Source of the DNA: Bacteroidaceae bacterium
GTDB taxonomy: Bacteria > Bacteroidota > Bacteroidia > Bacteroidales > Barnesiellaceae_A
Direction: 5' to 3'
Length of the DNA stretch: 64,000 nucleotides
Assembly (NCBI GenBank): GCA_017410245.1
Contig: JAFQRE010000002.1
Coordinates: forward strand, 54,431-118,430
Below the pieces are notes generated by a model. That model saw only the letters and a program-made list of their open reading frames with translations, was not told the origin of the DNA and made no database searches. This document shows, in pieces, positions 28,097 through 37,387 of the stretch. Position 1 is the first letter of the stretch. Every line of letters begins with the position of its first letter. The position numbers and the translations under genes are program-made.

Positions 28097-29851
28097 ATGA
28101 GAAACTTTATTTTTCAAGTTAAAGAGTTTGAAAACTTTAATAATTTAATGCAGGCGTCAGGTTACTATCATAGCGGGTGCATAAAACATGGAGAAAGTGT
28201 TCGTTTACTAGATTATGATGGAAGTATAACAACAATCAAAGAAAACATTTACTCATTAATTACATCTCGCAATCAGAACTATTATGATAGACTAATAATT
28301 AACTGCCCATTTTCCAGGGAAAATGCTTTTGATGTAGGAGAAGAGACTGTGTGGTTTGTCGATTCAAATTCCAACTTGCCATATTTAGTTGTCCAAGACG
28401 TATTCAGTATAAAAGGAAGAGGCGTTGTAATTACGGGTTCTGTTAGCTCCGGTGGTATTAAATTATGTGACAACATGTCATTGATAACGCCATCGGGAGT
28501 CATTAAAGACGTTGTTATAACCGGAATAGAAAAATTCAGAGTGCAACTTAGAGAAGCCACAACCGGAGATGCAGTTGGCTTGGTTTTAGGGGGAATAAAG
28601 AACAAAGAAGATATACCCTCTGGCAGTTTGCTTTGTTCTCGCATAAACAGATATGAAGAGCCTTTTATTCAAACAACTCAACATACGCCTCAATATACAC
28701 CTCAACAAACACCACAACAAACACCACAACAAACACCACAACAAACACCACAACATACGCCTCAATATACACCTCAACATACACCTCAACAAACACCACA
28801 ATATTCACCACAACATACGCCTCAATATACGCCACAACATACGCCTATAACAAATAATAGGAGCAGAAAAAAATTTGCACTTTTAATAGGTAATTGTAAT
28901 TATAATGGCCGAGGTGATCTAAGATGCTGCATTAATGATGCCACCGATTTAGGTCAAAAATTACGTAACAACGGATTTGATGTAACGTTAGTACAAGATG
29001 GTACATATAAAAGGATTGTAGATGCCATCAATACATTCAGTCAAAGAGCAATAGGAGCAGATGTTTGTTTTGTGTTTTATTCCGGCCATGGGCTACAATG
29101 TGATGGTAAGAATTACATAATACCAACCGATGCAAGATTAAGTAGCAAAGCTGACGTTATATACACATGTATCAATATGTCATATATCATAGATAAACTA
29201 AGTGATTATGATTGCAAAATGAAAATATTGGTATTAGATGCGTGTAGGACTAACCCATTTACCAAAAGTTGGTATAAAGGTGATGTAAATGAAGGATTAT
29301 GCGAGACGAATAGTACCGATGTAGCAGGTACTGTAATCGCTTATGCAACATCACCCAATAAGGTTGCATACGATGGTGGTTATGAAAGGAATAGCCCTTA
29401 TACAAGTGGTCTATTAAAGATGTTAGACGAAAAACCGGCATTAAATATTGTCAATTATTTTAGCAAGGTTTCTTCTTACGTATTCAATAACACAAGTGAG
29501 AAACAACAACCATGGTTTTCATGCAGCGCATTAACCGGAGAGTTCTTCTTAGCAGACAATAACACAACAACTCAAAGTGCAAATACATCAATTCCAAGTA
29601 CCAGTACTACAACTCAAGGTACAAAAGCAATGTATGACATCTATGTAAATACTTTAGGAACTCAAGTAGTAAAAGTGGATTTGGCTATATATCTAAGAGA
29701 CCGATTTAATATATCCGGCAAAGAGGCTTGGAATATAGTATATAGCATTCCTACTACATTGGTGCGCAGAGTTGACGAGAGTACAGCAAGACAGATTAAG
29801 AGTGATTTAGAAAAAATCGGTGCTGTAGTTGAGCTTAGGATTGTTCGCTAA
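28097..29851 (+). CDS. caspase-like protease with EF-Tu domain-2-like and L7/L12-like domains
   Basis: A 584-aa protein without signal peptide. Residues 1-95 are beta-rich and may be a divergent first barrel. Residues 95-183 resemble domain 2 of EF-Tu/SelB (IKGRGVVITGSV, IEKFRVQLREATTGDAVGL, IPSGSLL). Residues 195-250 are fourteen four-residue repeats (Q-H/Y/Q-T-P type). Residues 257-460 form a caspase/metacaspase (C14) domain with His331 in YSGHG and Cys383 in LDACRTNP. Residues 512-583 resemble the ribosomal L7/L12 C-terminal domain (KEAWNIV, then DLEKIGAVVEL). In bacteria caspase-like domains often serve immunity or cell death; the flanks suggest docking to translation GTPases or the ribosome stalk. 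Function is inference. The gene is AT-rich and lies behind a candidate invertible promoter. Confidence 0.85.
   Translation: MRNFIFQVKEFENFNNLMQASGYYHSGCIKHGESVRLLDYDGSITTIKENIYSLITSRNQNYYDRLIINCPFSRENAFDVGEETVWFVDSNSNLPYLVVQDVFSIKGRGVVITGSVSSGGIKLCDNMSLITPSGVIKDVVITGIEKFRVQLREATTGDAVGLVLGGIKNKEDIPSGSLLCSRINRYEEPFIQTTQHTPQYTPQQTPQQTPQQTPQQTPQHTPQYTPQHTPQQTPQYSPQHTPQYTPQHTPITNNRSRKKFALLIGNCNYNGRGDLRCCINDATDLGQKLRNNGFDVTLVQDGTYKRIVDAINTFSQRAIGADVCFVFYSGHGLQCDGKNYIIPTDARLSSKADVIYTCINMSYIIDKLSDYDCKMKILVLDACRTNPFTKSWYKGDVNEGLCETNSTDVAGTVIAYATSPNKVAYDGGYERNSPYTSGLLKMLDEKPALNIVNYFSKVSSYVFNNTSEKQQPWFSCSALTGEFFLADNNTTTQSANTSIPSTSTTTQGTKAMYDIYVNTLGTQVVKVDLAIYLRDRFNISGKEAWNIVYSIPTTLVRRVDESTARQIKSDLEKIGAVVELRIVR
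28679..28846 (+). repeat. 12-bp tandem repeat, 14 units, inside the caspase-like gene
   Basis: Fourteen in-frame 12-base units of the type CAACAAACACCA with variants coding QHTP, QYTP, QQTP and QYSP. Four successive units are identical. Because each unit is four codons, gain or loss keeps the frame and changes only linker length. Confidence 0.95.
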
Positions 29852-29912
29852 CTAACTTAATAGGATTGCAACATACGCAAATATTATTATTACCAACCCA
29901 TACAATATAAAT

Positions 29913-30002
29913 ATGAGTTTTAAGAATTTTTTTGAGAAAGACAATCAGTATCGCTATTTTAAATCAAATATTGATTTGGAAACAGGCCGAGAATTGACAT
30001 AA
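29913..30002 (+). CDS. possible 29-aa peptide downstream of the caspase-like gene
   Basis: ATG 29913 to TAA 30002 gives a polar peptide (MSFKNFFEKD...GRELT) with no hydrophobic segment. It lies 61 bases after the caspase-like stop and before the shared terminator. No family is recognised; it could be a small partner or chance. Confidence 0.3.
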   Translation: MSFKNFFEKDNQYRYFKSNIDLETGRELT

Positions 30003-30032
30003 TAATAAATCATTATAACAATATTCATAAAG

Positions 30033-30070
30033 AATGTAGATGTTTGAAGAGAGCATCTACATTTTTTTTA
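30033..30070 (+). terminator. terminator after the caspase-like transcription unit
   Basis: A perfect 10-bp stem (30033-30042 with 30054-30063, AATGTAGATG) runs into a T tract. Confidence 0.9.
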
Positions 30071-30253
30071 CTACAAGATTTTATTTTCGAGAATTGAATT
30101 TTCACAATATATTAACCTATAAACACAAAAGCAAAATAAAAGTTCACAACGTAAGTATTTTTATATTAAAATTATTGTTTTTCCAAAAAATTATATACAT
30201 ATTTGCCAAATATTAAAAACATTTATAAACATCAATCAAAAAAATTTACAACT

Positions 30254-30943
30254 ATGAAGAGGATTATTACATTACTGCTTGTTGCTGTATGTTGTATGGG
30301 CATAGCAAAGGCCGACGACATTATCTATCTCAAAGATGGAGGTATAGTAAAGGGTGAATTGCAAAGTTATCTTCCCGAAGGTGGTGCTACCATCGTTACC
30401 GGCGATGGCACTACGAAGATTTTTACAGCCGAAGAAATTAAGAGTGTAGAGGTGGAAGATCCCTCGGCCGAAGATGAGAATGGCTTGACACGCTATATGG
30501 CTCGTAAGGGATATAAAGGCTCGGTAGATGTTACCGTTGTGGCTACAACCTACCCGGTCAAAGTGACTACAACACATGGTTATCAATTCAGCCACAGCCT
30601 ATTTGTCGGTGGTGGTGTCGGAGTGAATTGGGATAGTCGCAAAAATGGCGATATAGATGTGCCCATCTATGCTGCTATACAGAGCAACGTGGGCAAGAAG
30701 ATGGCTCAATTTACCTATGGAGCCAAAGTGGGTGTAACGGCATACTCGAAACACACTTTTATAAACAGCATGGGTATGGAAGAAACTTCGCAAGGTTTCG
30801 GAGGACTCTATTTCAATATCAACCTTGGTTTGCGTCTTGGATTTTCGCCGCAATATGCCATAACTATCAAACCCGATCTTGAATTAATATATTGGGGACT
30901 ACCTTCTTTAAATACAGGTATCAACGTAGGATTTGAATTTTAA
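30254..30943 (+). CDS. exported beta-rich envelope protein, paralogue 1 of tandem array
   Basis: A 229-aa protein. I choose ATG 30254 because it gives a clean signal peptide (MKRIITLLLVAVCCMGIAKA). Residues 20-65 form a small domain with IYLKDGGIVKGEL and a TKIFTAEEIKSVEV segment, shared with paralogue 2. The rest is an outer-membrane barrel-like part with TTHGYQFSHSLFVGGGVG and an FEF end. Cargo or function unknown. It heads an operon of three paralogues, 19 bases before the next. Confidence 0.8.
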   Translation: MKRIITLLLVAVCCMGIAKADDIIYLKDGGIVKGELQSYLPEGGATIVTGDGTTKIFTAEEIKSVEVEDPSAEDENGLTRYMARKGYKGSVDVTVVATTYPVKVTTTHGYQFSHSLFVGGGVGVNWDSRKNGDIDVPIYAAIQSNVGKKMAQFTYGAKVGVTAYSKHTFINSMGMEETSQGFGGLYFNINLGLRLGFSPQYAITIKPDLELIYWGLPSLNTGINVGFEF

Positions 30944-30962
30944 CAATAAATAAACAGACGTA

Positions 30963-31661
30963 ATGAAAAGGATATTATCATTATTGCTGATATTGTTTGT
31001 GTGTGCAGGCTATATGTCGGCTCAGAATGTTGTGCACCTGAAGAATGGCAGCATCATCAAAGGCAAGTTGATAGAACTCACTCACAATGAGAGTGTATCT
31101 ATCATGACACAAGATGGTAGTATCTTGGTCTTTACCGCCGACGAGGTAATAAGCATAAAAACAGATAAAGATGCACAGCAAATAGAAAATCAATTTATCG
31201 CACCTCGTGGCTATCGTGGATTTGTCGATGTGATTCCATTATATGTATCTGCCAATAACCTCATTTCGTACAACGTAACCACTACACATGGTTATCAGTT
31301 CAACCACAATGTGTTTGTAGGTGGAGGTACCGGTATTGACATCAGCTATGGCGGTGTATTTTACAATATACCTTTCTTTGCCGAGTTTCGTGGCAACGTG
31401 GGCAAGAAACGTGCTCAATTTACCTACGGAGCTCGATTGGGCTGTGTGTACGGAAAATTTCAAGACTCATACTACGACGAAGCTACCAGTAGCTACAACT
31501 CAAATATAGAGACCGGTATGGGCTTTTATAGCGGCCTCAGTTGCGGTGTACGCATTGCCTATACGCCCAATTTTGCCATGAACTTCTCCTACGAGAATAC
31601 CATGGCCGTAGGAAAATATAGCAACTTCGGTCTGGGTATTCGCATTGGATTTGAATTTTAA
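30963..31661 (+). CDS. exported beta-rich envelope protein, paralogue 2 of tandem array
   Basis: A 232-aa homologue of the gene before it. Signal peptide about 1-20 (ending MSAQ), then VVHLKNGSIIKGKLIEL and ILVFTADEVISIKT, and a barrel-like region with TTHGYQFNHNVFVGGGTG and the shared C-terminus LGIRIGFEF. The final phenylalanine fits an outer-membrane beta-barrel signal. The next paralogue starts 8 bases after its stop. Confidence 0.8.
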   Translation: MKRILSLLLILFVCAGYMSAQNVVHLKNGSIIKGKLIELTHNESVSIMTQDGSILVFTADEVISIKTDKDAQQIENQFIAPRGYRGFVDVIPLYVSANNLISYNVTTTHGYQFNHNVFVGGGTGIDISYGGVFYNIPFFAEFRGNVGKKRAQFTYGARLGCVYGKFQDSYYDEATSSYNSNIETGMGFYSGLSCGVRIAYTPNFAMNFSYENTMAVGKYSNFGLGIRIGFEF

Positions 31662-31669
31662 GCCGTATT

Positions 31670-32245
31670 ATGAAACGACTTCTCACATTACTACTCATAC
31701 TCGGTAGCATTACATTGGCCTATGCTACCGGGTACAATCATACCGAAACCACCGAAGCAACGTCCACGACCGAGATAAACAAGCGACTGGCTGTCAAGGG
31801 ATATCGGGGTTTTGTCAATTACACCCCTCTCATTGCAACATTCATCAATGATGGCATATCCGGCAGTGTGAGTACAACACATGGCTACCAGTTCAATCAC
31901 AACTACTTTGCCGGTATAGGTGTAGGCTTTCACATCAACTTGGGAGACGAAGGATTGGGTGTTGCCCTACCCGTATATGCTGCATTCAAAGGCAACTATG
32001 GTGATAAGTTGGCACAACTCACCTATGGTGCCCGCATAGGTGTTGCCTATGCCGACTATGGCAACTTCAACAGCGAAACGAGTGTGCACAACGGCGAGGC
32101 TGCACTTGCATACTTCAACGCCAATATCGGATTGCGACTGGGTATAGCACAATACTTTGCTATCATCATCACTCCCGAGATAGACCTCTTTGTCGGCCGA
32201 TATAATATAGCCGGAGCCGGACTAAGAGTAGGATTTGAATTTTAA
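31670..32245 (+). CDS. exported beta-rich envelope protein, paralogue 3 (short form)
   Basis: A 191-aa homologue that keeps the signal peptide (about 1-18) and the barrel part (TTHGYQFNHNYFAGIGVG, LRVGFEF) but lacks the 45-residue N-terminal domain with the KDG..KG motif found in paralogues 1 and 2. A Thr/Glu-rich stretch takes its place. It is followed directly by the remnant of a fourth copy. Confidence 0.8.
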   Translation: MKRLLTLLLILGSITLAYATGYNHTETTEATSTTEINKRLAVKGYRGFVNYTPLIATFINDGISGSVSTTHGYQFNHNYFAGIGVGFHINLGDEGLGVALPVYAAFKGNYGDKLAQLTYGARIGVAYADYGNFNSETSVHNGEAALAYFNANIGLRLGIAQYFAIIITPEIDLFVGRYNIAGAGLRVGFEF

Positions 32246-32247
32246 AG

Positions 32248-32331
32248 ATATGCATAGCGCCACAGATAGAGACTTATGCAGGCAATTATCTCAACTTCAA
32301 CCTCGGAATAGGCTTGGGATTTGAATTCTGA
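32248..32331 (+). pseudogene. remnant of a fourth paralogue
   Basis: An open stretch of about 26 codons with no start ends in IAPQIETYAGNYLNFNLG and GLGFEF before TGA 32329-32331. This lines up with the last residues of paralogue 3 (ITPEIDLFVGRYNIAG...VGFEF). It is the 3' stump of a deleted copy, probably left by recombination inside the array. Confidence 0.7.
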
Positions 32332-32355
32332 CACTCGTTTCTGCGACTACATACT

Positions 32356-32390
32356 AACACGTTTCGATATCATCTTCGGAACGTGTTTTT
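32356..32390 (+). terminator. terminator of the paralogue array
   Basis: A 12-bp stem with one G-T pair (32356-32367 with 32376-32387, AACACGTT core) followed by a T run. Confidence 0.88.
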
Positions 32391-32532
32391 TTGCTCCATA
32401 GAGCTATGATTAAGACTATGATTGAGAATAAGAATATCTAAAAGAGAGTAAATACCACTAATGCAAAGTGGGTTTTCATAATATTTCACATAAAATTTGT
32501 AACTTTGATATAAACCTCGAAAATATTATGCA

Positions 32533-32592
32533 CTCGCTATGAAAAATATTGAAGCAAACTTCATATTTCTCGCACGTTTCTTTGTATCTTTG
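32533..32592 (+). promoter_or_regulatory. repeated upstream element and -7 box before tgt
   Basis: Bases 32533-32579 match 50812-50858 at 42 of 47 positions, and in both places a TAnnTTTG box (TATCTTTG, 32585-32592 here) follows after the same spacing. It lies 22 bases before the tgt ATG. This looks like a shared promoter or control element. Confidence 0.6.
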
Positions 32593-32613
32593 TAGCTTAA
32601 ATTGAAGTTAGAA

Positions 32614-33744
32614 ATGGATTTTACATTACAATATACAGCAGAAGGAACCAACGCACGTGCCGGTGTGATAAAAACCGACCACGGCGAGATAATGACTCCT
32701 ATATTTATGCCGGTAGGCACAGTGGGAGCAGTGAAGGCTGTACACATGCGAGAGGTGCGTGAAGATATAAAAGCACAGATAATTCTGGGTAATACCTATC
32801 ACTTGTATCTACGTCCCGGATTGGAAATATTGCAACGAGCCGGTGGCCTACACAAGTTCAACGGTTGGGACAGACCTATCCTCACCGATAGTGGTGGTTT
32901 TCAGGTATTTTCGTTGTCGGACATTCGCAAGCTCACCGAGGAGGGTGCACACTTCAGTTCGCACATCGATGGCTCGAAGCACCTCTTTACCCCCGAAAAC
33001 AATGTCGATACCCAACGTATCATTGGTGCCGACATTATGATGGCACTTGACGAGTGTACCCCGGGCGATGCCGACTATACTTATGCCAAGAAATCGCTGG
33101 CACTGACACAACGATGGCTTGAGCGTGGTTGGAAACGATACAACGAGACCGAAGGTTTGTATGGCTATCGTCAGGCATACTTCCCCATTGTGCAAGGTTG
33201 CGTATATCCCGACCTGCGTCGCGAGGCAGCCAAGCATGTTGCCGACTTGGGAGCCGATGGCAATGCCATAGGCGGCCTTGCTGTAGGCGAGCCTACCGAG
33301 AAGATGTATGAGATGATAGAAGTTGTAAACGACATCTTGCCCACCGATAAGCCTCGCTACCTGATGGGTGTAGGAACTCCCGCCAACATACTTGAGGGTA
33401 TAGATCGCGGTGTAGATATGTTTGACTGTGTAATGCCCACTCGCAACGGTCGCAATGGCATGATATTCACCTCAAGAGGTATCATGAATATGCGCAACAA
33501 AAAGTGGGCCGATGACTTCTCTCCCCTCGACGAAGAGGGCACATCGTATGTCGATATGGCCTATACCAAGGCTTATGTACGTCACCTGTTTATTGCCGAC
33601 GAGATACTTGCCATGCAAATAGCCTCGGTACACAATTTGGCCTTCTACGTATGGCTGTCGCAAGAGGCACGCAAACACATCATCGATGGCACATTTGCCT
33701 CATGGAAGCGTGAGATGCTGGAACGTGTAACGACTCGTTTATAA
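32614..33744 (+). CDS. tgt: queuine/preQ1 tRNA-guanine transglycosylase
   Basis: Swaps guanine at position 34 of GUN-anticodon tRNAs for preQ1 in queuosine synthesis. The 376-aa protein starts at ATG 32614 (MDFTLQY); an upstream in-frame TTG is less likely. It has the substrate segment DSGGFQVFSL (catalytic Asp), the GGLAVGE segment, the catalytic Asp in FDCVMPTRNGRNG, and family length. The usual CxCxxC-x-H zinc site is changed here: the C-terminal part shows no clear cluster of three Cys, which is worth noting. It is 12 bases before the LptF/G gene. Confidence 0.93.
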   Translation: MDFTLQYTAEGTNARAGVIKTDHGEIMTPIFMPVGTVGAVKAVHMREVREDIKAQIILGNTYHLYLRPGLEILQRAGGLHKFNGWDRPILTDSGGFQVFSLSDIRKLTEEGAHFSSHIDGSKHLFTPENNVDTQRIIGADIMMALDECTPGDADYTYAKKSLALTQRWLERGWKRYNETEGLYGYRQAYFPIVQGCVYPDLRREAAKHVADLGADGNAIGGLAVGEPTEKMYEMIEVVNDILPTDKPRYLMGVGTPANILEGIDRGVDMFDCVMPTRNGRNGMIFTSRGIMNMRNKKWADDFSPLDEEGTSYVDMAYTKAYVRHLFIADEILAMQIASVHNLAFYVWLSQEARKHIIDGTFASWKREMLERVTTRL

Positions 33745-33756
33745 ACCCCGGAGAGA

Positions 33757-34839
33757 ATGCTGAAGAGTCCGTTTAAAATAATAGATTGGTATATCATAAA
33801 GAAGTTTCTTGGCTCATACTTCTTTTCGATAATACTCATATTGGCCATCACCGTTGTTTTCGATACCAACGAAAAGCTCGATGCCTTTATGAAAGCACCT
33901 TTGCATGCCATTATATTCGATTATTTTGCCAACTTCCTCCCCTACTTTGCCAACCTCTTCAGCCCGCTGTTTGTATTTATAGCAGTCATTTTTTTCACGT
34001 CTAAGCTGGCCGACAATAGTGAGATAATAGCCATCTTGTCGAGCGGTATGAGTTTCAAGCGGCTGTTCATACCCTACATGTTCTCGGCAGCAGTTATTGC
34101 CTCACTCAACTTTGCGCTCAGTTGCTACATCATTCCACCGTCCAATATCACACGTATCGAGTTTACCAACACCTACGTGCGCAACAAACGGGTAGATTAT
34201 GGTAGCAACATACAATTTAAGGTAGCACCCAATGTCATAGCCTACATAGCACGATATGACAATAGTAACAAGATGGGCTATCGCTTCTCGTTGGAAGAGT
34301 TTGACGGTAAAACCCTCAAGTCGCGTCTGACAGCACAAACCATCACATACGACTCGGCCTACCAGTGGCATGTCAACAACTATGTGATACGCGACCTCGA
34401 TGGCATGCGCGAAACCATTACGAAAGGGAATAGATTGGATACCGTTATCAACGTTATGCCATCGGACTTTCTCATATCGCCAACCGACTGTGAGACAATG
34501 ACATCGCCACAGCTACGCGAGTATATCTCGCGCCAACGCGAACGGGGTGTAGGCAACATAAAGAGTTTTGAGATTGAGTACCACAAGCGATATGCAATGA
34601 TATGTGCAGCCTTTATCCTCACAGCCATAGGTATGGCACTCTCTTCGCGCAAGACCAAAGGTGGTACCGGAGTAAACATAGGAGTAGGACTTGTATTGAG
34701 TTTCTCTTACATCTTCTTCTCCACCATCACATCAACGTTTGCAGTGAGCGGCGCAACATCGCCATTCGTAGCAGTGTGGATACCCAACTTTATGTACACC
34801 ATCATTGCTGTCATACTATATAGGACAGCACCTAAATAA
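33757..34839 (+). CDS. LptF/LptG family permease
   Basis: A 360-aa membrane protein of the YjgP/YjgQ family, which forms the inner-membrane part of the lipopolysaccharide transport machine with LptB. N-terminal TM segments (about 13-35, 52-75, 99-122) are followed by a periplasmic beta-jellyroll part (about 125-265) and three C-terminal TM segments (about 272-360), the family layout. It follows tgt by 12 bases and its stop lies 37 bases before metG, so the three are probably one operon. Confidence 0.9.
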   Translation: MLKSPFKIIDWYIIKKFLGSYFFSIILILAITVVFDTNEKLDAFMKAPLHAIIFDYFANFLPYFANLFSPLFVFIAVIFFTSKLADNSEIIAILSSGMSFKRLFIPYMFSAAVIASLNFALSCYIIPPSNITRIEFTNTYVRNKRVDYGSNIQFKVAPNVIAYIARYDNSNKMGYRFSLEEFDGKTLKSRLTAQTITYDSAYQWHVNNYVIRDLDGMRETITKGNRLDTVINVMPSDFLISPTDCETMTSPQLREYISRQRERGVGNIKSFEIEYHKRYAMICAAFILTAIGMALSSRKTKGGTGVNIGVGLVLSFSYIFFSTITSTFAVSGATSPFVAVWIPNFMYTIIAVILYRTAPK

Positions 34840-34876
34840 CACGAATAGTAACAACACAAAAGAAGATAAAAAAGAT

Positions 34877-36916
34877 ATGGAAAAGAATTTTAAACGCACA
34901 CTTGTCACTACAGCACTCCCCTATGCCAACGGCCCTGTACATATAGGTCACTTGGCCGGAGTATATGTACCTGCCGACATCTACACACGCTACTTGCGTC
35001 TCAAAGGCGAAGAGGTATTGATGATAGGTGGTTCGGACGAGCATGGTGTACCCATCACCATCAAGGCTCGTAAAGAGGGCGTAACACCTCAAGACATTGT
35101 AGATCGCTACCATAAAATTATCAAAGACTCATTTGAGGAGTTTGGTATTTCGTTTGATATATACTCTCGCACATCGAGCAAGATACACCACCAAATGGCA
35201 TCGGACTTCTTCCGCAAGTTGTATGACAAAGGAGAGTTCGTTGAGAAAGTATCGCAACAATACTACGACGAGGAGGCCAAGCAATTCCTTGCCGACCGCT
35301 ACATAACCGGTACTTGCCCCCACTGTCACAATGAACGTGCTTATGGCGACCAATGCGAGGCTTGCGGTACATCGCTCAATGCTACCGACCTCATCAATCC
35401 GAAATCGGCCATCAGTGGTAGCCAACCTGTATTGCGCGAAACCAAGCACTGGTATCTCCCCCTCGACAAGTGGGAGCCTTACCTACGCGAATGGATACTT
35501 GAGGGTCACAAAGAGTGGCGTCCCAATGTGTATGGACAATGCAAGTCGTGGATTGACATGGGCTTGCAACCTCGTGCCGTAAGTCGTGACCTCGATTGGG
35601 GTGTACCCGTTCCGGTAGAAGGTGCCGATGGTAAAGTATTGTATGTGTGGTTTGACGCACCCATCGGATATATCTCGAATACCAAAGAGCTGCTACCCGA
35701 CACTTGGGAAAAGTGGTGGAAAGACCCCGAAACCAAGATGATACACTTCATTGGCAAGGACAACATTGTATTCCACTGCATCGTATTCCCCGCAATGCTC
35801 AAGGCCGAGGGTAGCTACAACCTACCCGAGAATGTTCCTGCCAACGAGTTCCTCAACCTCGAAGGTGACAAAATATCGACATCGCGCAACTGGGCTGTAT
35901 GGTTGCACGAGTACTTGCGCGACTTCCCCGGCAAACAAGACATCTTGCGCTATGTACTCACTGCCAATGCACCCGAGACCAAAGATAATGACTTTACATG
36001 GCGCGACTTCCAAGCTCGCAACAACAATGAGTTGGTGGCCATTCTTGGCAACTTTATCAACCGCTCGGTTGTGCTCACACACAAGTACTTCGAGGGTAAA
36101 GTACCTGCCGCCGGCACACTCACCGACTACGACCGCGAGACTCTTGCCGAGGTGGCTAAGGTAAAAGAGGCCGTAGAGAGCTTGCTCGACAACTACCGCT
36201 TCCGCGATGCACAGAAAGAGGCTATGAACTTGGCCCGCATCGGTAACAAATACTTGGCCGACACCGAGCCTTGGAAACTTGCCAAGACAGATATGGAGCG
36301 AGTTGCCACAATCCTCAACATTGCCTTGCAAATCTCGGCCAACTTGGCTATCGTATTTGAGCCTTTCTTGCCCTTCTCGGCTACCAAATTGCGCCAAATA
36401 CTCAACATGAGCGAGTGCAATTGGGAGCACCTTGGCAACACCGACATCTTGGCCGTAGGCACACAACTTGCCCCTGCCGAACTGCTGTTTGAGAAAATCG
36501 AAGATGCTGCTATTGAGGCTCAATTGCAGAAACTCGAAGATACAAAGAAAGCCAATCAACTCGCCGAGCATAAGGCCAACCCCATTCGTGCCAACATTGA
36601 GTTTGATGACTTTACCAAACTCGATATTCGCGTAGGTAAAGTGCTTGAATGCACCAAAGTGCCCAAGGCCGACAAGTTGTTGCAATTCCGCATCGACGAT
36701 GGATTGGGTGGCCGTACTATTGTATCGGGCATAGCTAAGCACTATGCACCCGAAGACCTCGTAGGCAAGAACGTTTGTTTCATAGCCAACCTTGCTCCTC
36801 GCAAGTTGCGTGGTATCGAATCGGAGGGTATGATACTCAGTGCCGAAGATGCCGATGGCCGTTTGGTAGTTATCACACCGGCCGACGAAGTGAAGCCCGG
36901 CTCGGAGGTAAAATAA
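34877..36916 (+). CDS. metG: methionine--tRNA ligase
   Basis: Charges tRNA-Met. The 679-aa protein starts at ATG 34877; a longer in-frame reading would overlap the permease gene. It has the class I HIGH-type motif (PVHIGHLAG, about 20), a zinc knuckle with CPHC and CEAC (about 148-165), the KMSKS-type loop as [10 protein letters not shown] (about 335), the anticodon-binding helical domain, and a C-terminal EMAP/Trbp111 tRNA-binding domain (about 575-679, [20 protein letters not shown]). This is the long dimeric form common in Bacteroidales. Confidence 0.97.
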   Translation: MEKNFKRTLVTTALPYANGPVHIGHLAGVYVPADIYTRYLRLKGEEVLMIGGSDEHGVPITIKARKEGVTPQDIVDRYHKIIKDSFEEFGISFDIYSRTSSKIHHQMASDFFRKLYDKGEFVEKVSQQYYDEEAKQFLADRYITGTCPHCHNERAYGDQCEACGTSLNATDLINPKSAISGSQPVLRETKHWYLPLDKWEPYLREWILEGHKEWRPNVYGQCKSWIDMGLQPRAVSRDLDWGVPVPVEGADGKVLYVWFDAPIGYISNTKELLPDTWEKWWKDPETKMIHFIGKDNIVFHCIVFPAMLKAEGSYNLPENVPANEFLNLEGDKISTSRNWAVWLHEYLRDFPGKQDILRYVLTANAPETKDNDFTWRDFQARNNNELVAILGNFINRSVVLTHKYFEGKVPAAGTLTDYDRETLAEVAKVKEAVESLLDNYRFRDAQKEAMNLARIGNKYLADTEPWKLAKTDMERVATILNIALQISANLAIVFEPFLPFSATKLRQILNMSECNWEHLGNTDILAVGTQLAPAELLFEKIEDAAIEAQLQKLEDTKKANQLAEHKANPIRANIEFDDFTKLDIRVGKVLECTKVPKADKLLQFRIDDGLGGRTIVSGIAKHYAPEDLVGKNVCFIANLAPRKLRGIESEGMILSAEDADGRLVVITPADEVKPGSEVK

Positions 36917-36936
36917 TATTATTATAAAATCACTGC

Positions 36937-36967
36937 GAGAGCCTGTACACGCATGGTACAGGCTCTC
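36937..36967 (+). terminator. hairpin after metG
   Basis: A perfect 12-bp stem (GAGAGCCTGTAC, 36937-36948 with 36956-36967) with a 7-base loop. There is no T run, so termination may be partial. Confidence 0.65.
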
Positions 36968-37000
36968 ACTATAACCTATAAACAACATATAAATATAAAT

Positions 37001-37381
37001 ATGAAGCCAACACTTTATATGTATAATCTGCGCAACGAGAAAGGGCGCATGATAGAGATGCTATGTGTAGGTAGAGGTATCGCTTGCCGTCATGTCGATG
37101 CCAACGACTATGGCAAACGCATAGGATATATTGCCGAAATAGATGGCTATGACAACACCGAGAAGAGCCCCAACACCGGCACCTTCGATGACGAAATGCT
37201 CATATTCAAAGGCTTCGACCAAGAGATGATAGGGACTTTCTTGACCCAGTATCGCGAAGCAGGCATTGCCGTAATACCCCTCAAAGCCGGCCTCACACCC
37301 ACCAATGTGCAATGGAGCTCGATAGAACTTCATGCCGAGCTACAACAAGAGCATCAAGAGTTTCTGAAAATGAAAAAATAA
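37001..37381 (+). CDS. DUF3783 family protein
   Basis: A 126-aa cytoplasmic protein of unknown function. The start is ATG 37001 (MKPTLYMYNL); an earlier start would run into the hairpin after metG. Conserved features of the family include EMLIFKGFDQE near residue 62 and GIAVIPLKAGLTPTNVQW near residue 90. It sits between metG and a flippase gene that begins 6 bases after its stop. Confidence 0.8.
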   Translation: MKPTLYMYNLRNEKGRMIEMLCVGRGIACRHVDANDYGKRIGYIAEIDGYDNTEKSPNTGTFDDEMLIFKGFDQEMIGTFLTQYREAGIAVIPLKAGLTPTNVQWSSIELHAELQQEHQEFLKMKK

Positions 37382-37387
37382 AGCATA

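Noticed and set aside
28679..28846. CRISPR array
   Set aside because: Units are 12 bp, contiguous, in frame and without spacers; it is a coding tandem repeat.
28653..28850. Short plus-strand frame through the 12-bp repeats
   Set aside because: A frame-shifted reading of the repeat array inside the caspase-like gene; low-complexity only.
35822..36988. 388-codon minus-strand frame opposite metG
   Set aside because: metG is complete with all motifs; the opposite frame is a codon-bias shadow.
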